This document shows, piece after piece, positions 26,279 through 34,228 of a DNA stretch of 45,122 bases (positions are counted from its first letter, which is position 1; every line of letters starts with the position of its first letter). Source of the stretch: Archaeoglobaceae archaeon (GTDB lineage Archaea > Halobacteriota > Archaeoglobi > Archaeoglobales > Archaeoglobaceae). The notes beneath the pieces were generated by a model that did not search any database, was not told the DNA's origin, and worked only from the letters and a program-made list of their open reading frames with translations. The position numbers and the translations under genes are program-made. The stretch spans positions 1-45,122 of the forward strand of contig JALVJV010000001.1 of the NCBI GenBank assembly GCA_027028145.1, read 5' to 3'.

Positions 26279-27100
26279 TTAGCCCGAAACTGTTACGTTA
26301 TAGATGGCAATCGTCACATTTAGACTTTTACCCTTTGGAGGATTTATAACTATCCAATCCGACGGTCCTTTCCACTTTTTGATTGTCCCATTTAAAGCAT
26401 ACTCAATACTGTTTAGCCATAGCTCCGTAATTTGAGTGTTGTTCCAGCCAAATTTAGATGCATTGGTAATACTAACTCTAATCCTTATCTGACTTACAGA
26501 TGTATTATATATTAAAGTAGTTTTAGTGTTGTTGAATATCAACATCTTCTGCCCAGAAAAGCTAACATCACCCTTCAAATTAATTAAACTAATATATATA
26601 TCATTTCCCTCCCTAAATATTCTCGGATATATCAGTAGTCTATTATTGACTCGTATAGAGTTTGCAGATGCCGGAAATACCGCGTTTCCGTATGCTTCAA
26701 GTATGACTCCGTTATCAAGTATTAGTCCTTTACCGTTATTGCCTAAATATATAATAGCTCCGTAAGGATAGGAATAGGATTTATTAAATTTATATTTACC
26801 TGACTTATTTATACAAATGGATAAAATACCCCAATCTGGAATAACTGCAATAGATCCCCCTTCCGCTCTAACGGTTACCGCCTTTTCCGGGGTTATGTTG
26901 TAGGCAACCAATCTCTCGACGTTCTGCAAAACGTAAAAAGTATTCTCCATGCTCCTAAAAACTGCTATATCTTCCTGACTTCTTATCGCCGGCATTCCAG
27001 CCGCGTATATAACGGTGATGGTGGCAACTACCACAGACAAAACGAGTATGTATCCCAAAACTTCCGAAACGGCTTTGCCGTTCAGTCGGAACACCCCCAC
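26279..27100 (-). CDS. prepilin-like secreted protein 5
   Basis: A 273-residue protein with a class III (type IV pilin) signal: a short basic start, then GKAVSEVLGYILVLSVVVAT, in which cleavage after Gly would free a hydrophobic helix. The rest is beta-rich and carries many N-glycosylation sequons (for example NKSG, NTSV, NGT). It is the last of five prepilin-like genes in the leftward operon. The start is GTG 27100, adjoining the preceding stop; GTG 27094 (MFRLNGKAVSEV) is an alternative that matches the N-terminus of the neighbouring MFRLTNRKGVSS protein. It resembles the pilin-like proteins found beside PilB/PilC-type genes in haloarchaea; the exact role is unknown. Confidence 0.75.
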   Translation of the reverse strand: MGVFRLNGKAVSEVLGYILVLSVVVATITVIYAAGMPAIRSQEDIAVFRSMENTFYVLQNVERLVAYNITPEKAVTVRAEGGSIAVIPDWGILSICINKSGKYKFNKSYSYPYGAIIYLGNNGKGLILDNGVILEAYGNAVFPASANSIRVNNRLLIYPRIFREGNDIYISLINLKGDVSFSGQKMLIFNNTKTTLIYNTSVSQIRIRVSITNASKFGWNNTQITELWLNSIEYALNGTIKKWKGPSDWIVINPPKGKSLNVTIAIYNVTVSG

Positions 27101-27528
27101 TACACAAGCCTATTAGCACGGATTGTTATTTTACCACCGCTTGAAGTTGCGTTTATGCTCGAACTCATGTTTATTTCATACTTTACTCCGCCAATTATAT
27201 ACCTTGCCGTGTATCCGAACGTCGAAACGTTAACCGACTCTTTGCTCGAATTCAGCTCTATCCAGTATCCCTGTCCAGCTACATCCACCGGCAGTCTTTC
27301 CGTGTATTCGATCTTTCCACCGTGAGGAAGGGAAAGAACTATTTCCACAACATCGTTTGCGAGGATGTTTCCTATGTCGTCAAATTGATTTCTTATGACG
27401 ATCTTTTTCGGAGCTTCGGTCATAACGTTATACAGCTGTAGCGTAGATATGAACATGATAAAAGCGGATAACGTCATTATTATAAAAAGTAAGGACGATA
27501 CACCTTTTCTGTTAGTAAGTCGGAACAT
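27100..27528 (-). CDS. prepilin-like secreted protein 4
   Basis: A 142-residue protein beginning MFRLTNRKGVSSLLFIIMTL, a class III signal with a basic n-region, Gly and hydrophobic helix. The remaining sequence is beta-rich with several NSS/NMS/NAT sequons and no cysteine. The start ATG 27528 has GGTGGAG upstream. It overlaps the preceding gene by 17 bases and shares one base with the next. Its small size suits a minor pilin or a pseudopilin that primes assembly. Confidence 0.72.
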   Translation of the reverse strand: MFRLTNRKGVSSLLFIIMTLSAFIMFISTLQLYNVMTEAPKKIVIRNQFDDIGNILANDVVEIVLSLPHGGKIEYTERLPVDVAGQGYWIELNSSKESVNVSTFGYTARYIIGGVKYEINMSSSINATSSGGKITIRANRLV

Positions 27529-27874
27529 TCTTCTCCACCTCCAGCTTAACTCTGTCGGTTTCGAACGTCAGATTTAGTTTGTATAGGCTACTACCGATAG
27601 GCGTAGCGTTCACGACGAGGAAGTATCCGTGTCTCGCATATATCTTCGACATATTTCGGTAGAATTCCGAAATATCATTCTGATTTTTATATAGTTTTAT
27701 AGCCCTCGTGGCTTCGTAAACGCTCGATCTCATCTCGTAGTATGGCAGACCCCAAGGGGAATACGAAACTCTGTAACCCGAAATCGAAGCTGTAGTTAGG
27801 TAAAGTGTAATCAGAGCAACACTCATTGCGATCAGCATTCCCGAAAGTAGGAGAAGCTGTCCTTTATTGTTCAT
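27512..27874 (-). CDS. prepilin-like secreted protein 3 (KGQ motif)
   Basis: A 120-residue protein that starts MNNKGQLLLLSGMLIAMSVA. The KGQ motif directly before the hydrophobic helix is the hallmark of archaeal prepilins. The mature part contains conserved-looking aromatic and NATPIG/NLTF stretches. The ATG 27874 has GAGGTGATTGT before it. It lies nine bases after gene 2 and overlaps gene 4 by 17 bases, so the order is fixed in one operon. Confidence 0.74.
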   Translation of the reverse strand: MNNKGQLLLLSGMLIAMSVALITLYLTTASISGYRVSYSPWGLPYYEMRSSVYEATRAIKLYKNQNDISEFYRNMSKIYARHGYFLVVNATPIGSSLYKLNLTFETDRVKLEVEKNVPTY

Positions 27875-27883
27875 ACAATCACC

Positions 27884-28327
27884 TCACACATACCAGAGAT
27901 ATAACCTGACTTCGTAAGCGTAAGGTGGACTTGAGACGGGAACAACCCTAAAGCTTGAAACCGCACCTTCTGGCGGTGGTGGGCCATACGAATATACTAC
28001 TTTTCCGTTCGGATCTAAAACTTCGACATGCATTAAAATACTCATGTTATCTTTTAAATTTTGTTCGATGTTCTTCCAGATCGTGTCCGTAAAACCGTAT
28101 GTTATACCATTTTCCACCCACTGAGAAAGTAAACTCTTATGTGTTGAATTTTCTAAATCTAAAATCTCCAGAATGTCGTCCGCGTATTTCTTCAACTGCA
28201 AAGTAGTAAACTCCTTTGTCTCAGTTCCGAATTGGGGGGATGCGTTGATGGCGAATATGACTACTCCGAAAATTATCAGAGATGCCAACAGAGCTTCAAG
28301 CGTATACATCTGTCCCCTTCCGTCCAT
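27884..28327 (-). CDS. prepilin-like secreted protein 2 (RGQ motif)
   Basis: A 147-residue protein starting MDGRGQMYTLEALLASLIIF, again with an RGQ class III processing site and an acidic residue five positions into the mature helix (GQMYTLE), like the Glu5 of type IV pilins. I use ATG 28327 rather than GTG 28339 because GGTGATTAAC precedes it and the other start would lie before the upstream stop. The mature domain has few cysteines and several aromatic residues, including a PPPPEG loop. Confidence 0.74.
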   Translation of the reverse strand: MDGRGQMYTLEALLASLIIFGVVIFAINASPQFGTETKEFTTLQLKKYADDILEILDLENSTHKSLLSQWVENGITYGFTDTIWKNIEQNLKDNMSILMHVEVLDPNGKVVYSYGPPPPEGAVSSFRVVPVSSPPYAYEVRLYLWYV

Positions 28328-28332
28328 GTTAA

Positions 28333-29061
28333 TCACCACACGTAAACTACGAGTCTCCTTAACGATTTTATGAGATCTCGAGACGTATTTACGTTCGGAT
28401 TGTAATTTTTATCTATCACGACAATTCTCTCGAATTTCCCAAATTCTTGGGGAATGAACTCTCCGTTAACGTAAAGGGGATACCCTATCCATAACTTGCC
28501 GATTTTTGGATCGTATACGACCGTTCCGTTCATATATCTTAAAGATACATTGTAGTAGTAATGCCTAATTGAAGAGTTAAGACCGATTAAATTGGCGAGT
28601 CTATCCAATGTGTAATTGTATGGATAGTTTTGCTTAGGTGGGAACACTCTGACCCACAGGCTCTTATTGAAGAACATCTCAACTTTGGTTTCGTTCAAAT
28701 AGCACGGAATTCTAACCTCGTAACTAAGCTCAGTTAGATAAGTCGCAGATGTGTTTGCCAATCCGATCCTCTTTAAGCACGATCTCGTCTCGTTTGGATT
28801 CAACTTTACGTGATTTGCCCAATCCGATTCGAGGAGTTGATTTCCGGTAACCCATAGACCGCCGTCTTCACTCAATATCATCGCCACTCTGTATGCAGAA
28901 GCTTGGAGATCGATGTCTCTACTCGAATAAGGAACGAAAGCCGAGATAACGTAATAAGACGCCATGGTTATCGACAGAACCATTATCGCCACCGCTATCA
29001 GCAGATCGACACTCATCTGTCCCTTCGAATTCACATAACAACTTTTACTATTAAAGAACAT
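28333..29061 (-). CDS. prepilin-like secreted protein 1 (KGQ motif), first gene of the leftward operon
   Basis: A protein of about 242 residues with NSKGQMSVDLLIAVAIMVLS, a KGQ class III signal, and a large mature domain with many N-glycosylation sequons (NETR, NTSA, NKSL, NSSI). Start choice: the open frame reaches 29169, but the AT-rich box at 29081-29096 lies about 27 bases before ATG 29061 and the divergent gene starts at 29117, so I prefer 29061 (29073 is also possible). It resembles the DUF7287/DUF7288-type pilin-like proteins next to archaeal PilB/PilC; this is a family impression, not a search result. Confidence 0.72.
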   Translation of the reverse strand: MFFNSKSCYVNSKGQMSVDLLIAVAIMVLSITMASYYVISAFVPYSSRDIDLQASAYRVAMILSEDGGLWVTGNQLLESDWANHVKLNPNETRSCLKRIGLANTSATYLTELSYEVRIPCYLNETKVEMFFNKSLWVRVFPPKQNYPYNYTLDRLANLIGLNSSIRHYYYNVSLRYMNGTVVYDPKIGKLWIGYPLYVNGEFIPQEFGKFERIVVIDKNYNPNVNTSRDLIKSLRRLVVYVW

Positions 29062-29080
29062 AAAGCTTTGCATCGAAGAG

Positions 29081-29096
29081 TAAATAATAAATAAAG
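29081..29096. promoter_or_regulatory. shared AT-rich core of the divergent pilus-like operons
   Basis: TAAATAATAAATAAAG sits about 27 bases from the start codon of the leftward operon (29061) and about 28 bases from that of the rightward operon (29117). On either strand it can act as a TATA box, which would give nearly leaderless transcripts both ways. A single core promoter box for both would tie their expression together. Confidence 0.4.
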
Positions 29097-29116
29097 TTTC
29101 GAAATACTGATTTGGT

Positions 29117-29590
29117 ATGGATATCCCTCTGCTGATTATCCTAATCATCCTAATCGTCGCGGTAATCATCCTAATCGCAAAAAGGAGAAAGGAGAGCGAA
29201 TCCGAAATTAAAGTAGTCCGGCTTAAGGATTTAAAGAGGAAAGGTGTTCTTGCCGAAGTTGAAGATGAGCTTGAAGAATTTGAAGAAATCGAAGAAGAAG
29301 AGGAAGATAAAAGAGAAAGAAGGTTCGACGAGATCGTAATAGCCGACGGCTTCGGTGAGATAATCTATACGACGGGAAAGGAATCCTTAGTCGATCCATT
29401 TTACGTTTTCCCATATGCCGACAGAATCGTAGTTGAATCGGATAAATGCGAAACTTTTGTAAAACTTGAAAACGGTTTTATCTATATAAAGTCCAACAGA
29501 CCCGTAGATAGTAGGAGTGCCAAGAGAATAGCAAAAAAGATTATTAAGAATAAAACCACAGAGAAAAGGTTGAAGAGCGTAATATCATAA
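29117..29590 (+). CDS. small membrane-anchored protein, unknown component of the pilus-like operon
   Basis: A 157-residue protein with one N-terminal membrane segment (LLIILIILIVAVIILIA, residues 5-21), a basic stretch, then a strongly acidic linker (about 50-67, almost only Glu and Asp) and a compact C-terminal domain (about 70-150) that appears beta-rich. I do not recognise the family. As the first gene before the ATPase, it may anchor or regulate the ATPase at the membrane. The ATPase start follows 19 bases later. Confidence 0.6.
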   Translation: MDIPLLIILIILIVAVIILIAKRRKESESEIKVVRLKDLKRKGVLAEVEDELEEFEEIEEEEEDKRERRFDEIVIADGFGEIIYTTGKESLVDPFYVFPYADRIVVESDKCETFVKLENGFIYIKSNRPVDSRSAKRIAKKIIKNKTTEKRLKSVIS

Positions 29591-29609
29591 TAGTAATGAG
29601 GGGATGTTT

Positions 29610-31337
29610 ATGGCCGAAGAAGGTAAGGTTAAACGCATCAAACCCAAGAAGGTTTCAAAACAGAAGCTCGTAGAGGTGGTTAGCGAAGTTAAGGCTCCGG
29701 ATAAGATTTCGGATAAGGTTCTTGAAGATATAACGGACGTTCTCAAAGAAATCGAGATTGAAGAGATTTCCGAACTTTTCAAGCAGGTTAGGGAAGTTGC
29801 GAAGTATGGGACTATTGAAGAGTTCTTGGATACCTCCTTCCCGAGCGGTTACGATGTAGTGGAGGAGTATTGGGTTTACAGACCATTCGCCAAAGTTTTC
29901 ATACTCTTCAGCAAGGAATCTAACGATTACATTTATTTCCTCTCGGAACCCCGGCTCGACAAGGCTGAGAGGTATCTGCTCTACGAAGTCAAGGAATTGG
30001 TTCGAAACAAGCTTATATACGGCAAGGTTTCAGAAAAGAAGAAGTCCGACAAAGAAAGGATACTCGAAAAGACTCTTGAGGAGGTTCTTGAGGAATACGA
30101 TCTTTACGTTGATAAGCAGACCTTCCACAAGTTCTTCTACTACATAAGGAGGGATTTCATCGGCTTCTACAAGATCGACGGAATAATGAGGGATCCCTAT
30201 ATAGAAGATATATCTTGCGACGGCTGGAACATCCCGATCTTCGTCTATCACTGGAACTACGGAAACATGCAGACTAACATAAAGTTCGATAGGAGAGAAC
30301 TCGATTCTTTCGTGATCAGGCTCGCCCAGAGAAGCGGAAAGCACATCTCAACATCTAACCCGCTCGTCGATGCAACGTTGCCGGATGGGAGCAGAATTCA
30401 GTTAACCTTGGGTAAGGATGTCACGACGAGGGGTAGCACTTTCACGATAAGAAAGTTCAGGGAAATTCTGATTACCCCCGTCGATTTGATAAGGTGGGGA
30501 ACGTTCTCATCCGAGCAGATGGCTTACCTTTGGCTCGCGGCTGAAAACGGTAAGAGCATGCTCTTCGTGGGCGGAACGGCAAGCGGTAAGACGACTTCTC
30601 TGAATGCTGTAGCTCTTTTCATTCCTCTGAACGCTAAGATAGTTACGATCGAGGATACGAGGGAGCTCAAGCTTCCGCATATGAACTGGATTCCAGCAGT
30701 AACGAGAGAGAGCTTCACCGGAGACGAGAGGGGTAAGATCGACATGTATGATCTGCTGAAAGCCGCTTTGAGGCAGAGACCCGAATACATCATAGTCGGA
30801 GAGGTCAGAGGTAGAGAGGCTCAGACTCTCTTTCAGGCTATGTCAACCGGGCATACGACGCTTTCTACTTTCCATGCGGATTCCGTTGAAGCTGCGATAC
30901 ACAGACTCGAATATCCGCCGCTGAGCGTCCCGCGTTCCATGATCTCAGCCTTGGACATAGTCAGCGTTCAAGCCCAGACGTTCGTCGGCGGAAGGAAGGT
31001 TAGAAGGAACTTGGAAATAGCTGAGATCACCGAGATAGATCCGGTTACGAAGAACATAAAGACGATGACGATATTCAAGTGGGATCCCATGACGGATACG
31101 CACAGATTTTTGCTAAACGACGTCTGGAGCTCTAAGGTTATGAGGGATATAATGCTGTTCAAGGCTTGGGATGAAAGGAAGCTCGTGGAGGAGTTCGAGA
31201 AGAGGCGGATGATACTTGAGTATATGGTTGAGAAGGGAATAACCGCTAACGAATTCCTGAAGTTCATAAAGGCTTATCATTCGAATCCAGAGGAAGTTTT
31301 CAAGATGGTAGAGGAGTATGAAGCCGCCAGAAGCTAA
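29610..31337 (+). CDS. type IV pilus/secretion ATPase (TadA/GspE/PilB type)
   Basis: A 575-residue hexameric assembly ATPase. The N-terminal part (about 1-170) is charged and family-specific, followed by the GspE core: PLVDATLPDGSRIQLTLG, Walker A VGGTASGKTTSLNA, the Asp box TIEDTRELKLPHMNW, Walker B RPEYIIVGEVRGREAQ and the His box TGHTTLSTFHADS. It is of the archaeal TadA/VirB11-like group rather than archaellar FlaI. I start at ATG 29610 because GAGGGG lies seven bases upstream; ATG 29604 is two codons earlier. The stop overlaps the next gene by 20 bases. It powers assembly of filaments, probably from the five prepilins encoded divergently. Confidence 0.92.
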   Translation: MAEEGKVKRIKPKKVSKQKLVEVVSEVKAPDKISDKVLEDITDVLKEIEIEEISELFKQVREVAKYGTIEEFLDTSFPSGYDVVEEYWVYRPFAKVFILFSKESNDYIYFLSEPRLDKAERYLLYEVKELVRNKLIYGKVSEKKKSDKERILEKTLEEVLEEYDLYVDKQTFHKFFYYIRRDFIGFYKIDGIMRDPYIEDISCDGWNIPIFVYHWNYGNMQTNIKFDRRELDSFVIRLAQRSGKHISTSNPLVDATLPDGSRIQLTLGKDVTTRGSTFTIRKFREILITPVDLIRWGTFSSEQMAYLWLAAENGKSMLFVGGTASGKTTSLNAVALFIPLNAKIVTIEDTRELKLPHMNWIPAVTRESFTGDERGKIDMYDLLKAALRQRPEYIIVGEVRGREAQTLFQAMSTGHTTLSTFHADSVEAAIHRLEYPPLSVPRSMISALDIVSVQAQTFVGGRKVRRNLEIAEITEIDPVTKNIKTMTIFKWDPMTDTHRFLLNDVWSSKVMRDIMLFKAWDERKLVEEFEKRRMILEYMVEKGITANEFLKFIKAYHSNPEEVFKMVEEYEAARS

Positions 31338-33234
31338 GGTAAGCAAGCTTGCATATTCGATTTTCGGAAAAAAACTTAAGGCTGAGAAATCGAAGTATGC
31401 GAAGTTAGACCGCCTTCTCAAAGCGGCAAGAATTCCAAAGACATACGACTACTACTTGGCTGAAGCCAAACTTTACAGCATAATTTCAGCCGTTTTTGGT
31501 GCTATAACTGGAATGATCGTTTACCCGTTCATTAGACCGCAACTGATGAAGGTATTCACGAACGTTTACAATCCAGAGGTTCCCTACAGTTTGCCCGTAA
31601 GCCTACCTTCTCTGCCGAAGATAACGATAAACCTCGGAAGTATCGGAAACTACATATTGATGGTTCTCGTAATCCTAATTTTCACAGCCCTCTTCTACTA
31701 CCTCGTTTACGGTTTATTCTTGCTCTATCCTTCGATTAAGGTAGATGAAAGAAAGAGGGAAATCGAGAGAATGTTGCCTTACGCCGTAAACTACATGTTC
31801 GCCTTGAGTAGGGGTGGGGTAAGCATCCTCGACATAATATATTCCCTCGCTAACCACGAGGAAACCTACGGAGAAGTGGCGAGAGAGTTCCAATTCGTAG
31901 TTTACCATATGGAATTCTTCGGAATGGATCTACATGCCGCGATGATGGAGCTCTACGATGTAACCCCTTCGCCAACTCTGAAGGAGCTCATCAGCGGTCT
32001 GCTTACCACCATAGACAGCGGTGGAGACATATCGGTTTTCTTAGCCGGAAAGTCGGAACAATACGCCGAAAAGGCTAAGGTCGAGCAAAAAGGATTCTTA
32101 GACACTTTAGCCCTTCTTGCCGAAGCCTACGTTACCGCCGCCGTTGCTACGCCCCTCTTCCTCTTCATAATCGAAAGCATAATGCTTGCGATGGGTAGCG
32201 GAGACATCTCAACTATGTATGCCATCGCTTACGTAATGGTTCCCCTCGGATCGATCTCCTTCGCCGGCTTGATTTACTTCATAACTCCAAAAGGAACGGA
32301 GAGGGTGGCGATTCTTGAGGTTGAGGAGGAAAGGATGGAACCGACGGAAGAAGTTAAGGAGAGCGAACTCTACCGTAGATTCGTTAGAGCTACGAAAAAG
32401 AAGAAGAGTCTCCAGTTACTTAAAGCTCCTCTACGCGTTATTAGGGAGAAGCCGATATATTCTCTGGTTTTCTCAGTTCCGATTGCTTTGATCTACTTGG
32501 TTTTAGCCATACACACGATCCGTCCAGAATTCGCCGTTGTGATAGCCATAATAATCGCCTTGGCTCCGCTTTCCTTCTTCCATGAAATGAAGAAGAGGTG
32601 GATGAACAGAATTAAAGAGCAGATACCGGAGTTTTTGAAGGACTTAGCTGGAATATGCGCTACGGGAGCGACTCTTCAGCAGGCAATCGAGATAGTTGCC
32701 GAAACCGGAAAGGGAGGTATATACGATGAGGTAAAGAAGATGCAGAAGGATGTGGAGTGGGGTGCGGGTTTGGTCGAAGCCTTCGCGAAGTTCAGCAACA
32801 GGCTTAGGGTTCCGGCGTTGACGAGGGTAGTTGTAGTTTTGATGGACGTTCTGCGAATAGGAGGAGATTTAACAGAGGCTTTACATCTCTGTGCGAGAGA
32901 TGCCGAACTCGAAAGAACGCTTGCGAAGGAGAGAAAGGTCAGCATGCTTATATACGTGATCATTATATACATAGCTTTCTTCGCGTTCTTGGGCATAATG
33001 TATATGCTGTTCACGAAGTTCTTCCCGTCCATGTTTCAATCGAGCGGCGGGATTTTCAAGAGGACCGTCAGCAAGGATGAGCTGATATGGGTCATGAGTC
33101 AGGCTACGCTCTTCCAAGGACTGTTTTCCGGAATAGTTGCCGGAGTGATGGGCGAAGGCGATCCGCTCAGCGGTATAAAGCATTCGATAATCATGCTGAT
33201 AGTCACACTGGGGGTGTTGATATCGGTGATTTAG
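31318..33234 (+). CDS. double TadC/GspF-type membrane assembly platform protein
   Basis: A 638-residue membrane protein, twice the length of a single GspF protein. The two halves look alike: each has membrane segments at its start and end with a helical T2SSF domain between (first about 150-300 with MLPYAVNYMFALSRGGVSIL; second about 430-590 with QIPEFLKDLAGICATGATL). The same arrangement is seen in archaeal pilus platforms of the FlaJ/TadC group. The start ATG 31318 is preceded by GAGGAG and lies within the ATPase gene end. It should form the inner base on which the ATPase acts. Confidence 0.9.
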   Translation: MKPPEAKVSKLAYSIFGKKLKAEKSKYAKLDRLLKAARIPKTYDYYLAEAKLYSIISAVFGAITGMIVYPFIRPQLMKVFTNVYNPEVPYSLPVSLPSLPKITINLGSIGNYILMVLVILIFTALFYYLVYGLFLLYPSIKVDERKREIERMLPYAVNYMFALSRGGVSILDIIYSLANHEETYGEVAREFQFVVYHMEFFGMDLHAAMMELYDVTPSPTLKELISGLLTTIDSGGDISVFLAGKSEQYAEKAKVEQKGFLDTLALLAEAYVTAAVATPLFLFIIESIMLAMGSGDISTMYAIAYVMVPLGSISFAGLIYFITPKGTERVAILEVEEERMEPTEEVKESELYRRFVRATKKKKSLQLLKAPLRVIREKPIYSLVFSVPIALIYLVLAIHTIRPEFAVVIAIIIALAPLSFFHEMKKRWMNRIKEQIPEFLKDLAGICATGATLQQAIEIVAETGKGGIYDEVKKMQKDVEWGAGLVEAFAKFSNRLRVPALTRVVVVLMDVLRIGGDLTEALHLCARDAELERTLAKERKVSMLIYVIIIYIAFFAFLGIMYMLFTKFFPSMFQSSGGIFKRTVSKDELIWVMSQATLFQGLFSGIVAGVMGEGDPLSGIKHSIIMLIVTLGVLISVI

Positions 33235-33776
33235 TCAAGAGCGGAATCAGGGTTATAGATAGGGCTATCGGAGGATTTCCGTCGCCGTCGGTGATTTTGG
33301 TCTTAGTCGACCCTTTAGCATCGCCAGAGCTTGTAATATACAATCTCAGCGACGGAAACTACTACCTTCCGACTTTGAAATCTCCGGATATCGTCGAGGA
33401 GGAGTTGAGGCTCTTGGGGTTTAATGCTATCATAATTGAGAAGTTGGAGGATTTGGAAAAACTCGCGAACTGCAAGGTCGTAATAGAGTTTACGTTTAAA
33501 GCAGATGAGGTCATAAGAATTAGGGAAATCTCAATCAGAAACAATCTGATCGTTTACTTGGTAGTTCTCAAGGATTACTACGACGAAAAAACGACGAATC
33601 AGTTGAAATACATCTGCAACGGTATAATACTTGTGGAAGCCGAAAAGATGGGTGAGAGGTTCGTTTACAGATTTGCAATTCCCAAGATGATCGGCGGACA
33701 ATCCCTTTCGAGCTACATTCGATTTAAGACCGAAAGAAGCGTTCTCGAAATTGACACTTCGAGGGATATAGTTTGA
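33222..33776 (+). CDS. RecA/KaiC-like fold protein lacking Walker A
   Basis: About 184 residues from the first protein-like codon. The start region SGIRVIDRAIGGFPSPSVILVL matches the strand-loop opening of KaiC/FlaH/RadA domains, but where these have GxxGxGKT it reads VDPLASPELVIYNL, so ATP binding by a Walker A loop is lost. Later parts (NNLIVYLVVLKDYYDE and GIILVEAEKMGERFVYRFAIPKMIGG) match the strands of the RecA fold. Start codon unresolved: the nearest canonical ones in frame are ATG 33087 (148 bases inside the previous gene) and GTG 33291 (inside the domain), so these bounds mark the recognisable part. The sequence resembles FlaH, the archaellum ATP-binding regulator; a non-catalytic structural role is inferred. 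Confidence 0.55.
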   Translation: MGDLVKSGIRVIDRAIGGFPSPSVILVLVDPLASPELVIYNLSDGNYYLPTLKSPDIVEEELRLLGFNAIIIEKLEDLEKLANCKVVIEFTFKADEVIRIREISIRNNLIVYLVVLKDYYDEKTTNQLKYICNGIILVEAEKMGERFVYRFAIPKMIGGQSLSSYIRFKTERSVLEIDTSRDIV

Positions 33777-34228
33777 AGGCTGTTATCGCCACTTCCCTTT
33801 TAATTTTGATGACCTTCGCATTCTTCTTTTCTCTATATGCGGTCATGGAGCCGTTTGGAATTCCAAAATGCGAATACAAGACTTTAAAGTTCGAAGTTTT
33901 TGCTCGCAACGTATCGAACCTTCAGAGAATAACGATAGTAAATATCGGAGATGATCTAAAGCTTGAGGATGTCGTAGTAGCTATCTCCACCGATAAAGAC
34001 ACTCTCGTGCTTAAAGACCTTCCCGTTCGGGCTGTGGGAATTCCGAAAACTCATGGAATTGGTGGTGTGTTCTCGAAGAAGGGTGACACGTGGAAATTCG
34101 GTCAATATGGCTACGTCAACCTTGCGAAAAGCTCTTTCGGTATATTGAAGAGCGGTGATAAAATAAGGGTGGAGATCAGCTATAAAAATTTGAAATGGAA
34201 ATCATCAGTAACGTTCAACGACACTTAG
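33773..34228 (+). CDS. small secreted/anchored protein, last gene of the pilus-like operon
   Basis: A 151-residue protein with an N-terminal hydrophobic segment (about 4-24, IATSLLILMTFAFFFSLYAV) and a beta-rich remainder (VFARNVSNLQRITIVNIGDDLKLEDVVVAIS). It starts with TTG 33773, which overlaps the upstream TGA stop. Unlike the five divergent proteins it has no KGQ-type signal before the helix, so it may be a signal-anchored component, perhaps the external part of the assembly base. It resembles FlaG/FlaF-type beta-sandwich stator proteins of archaella in size and layout, but that is only a guess. Confidence 0.6.
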   Translation: MKAVIATSLLILMTFAFFFSLYAVMEPFGIPKCEYKTLKFEVFARNVSNLQRITIVNIGDDLKLEDVVVAISTDKDTLVLKDLPVRAVGIPKTHGIGGVFSKKGDTWKFGQYGYVNLAKSSFGILKSGDKIRVEISYKNLKWKSSVTFNDT

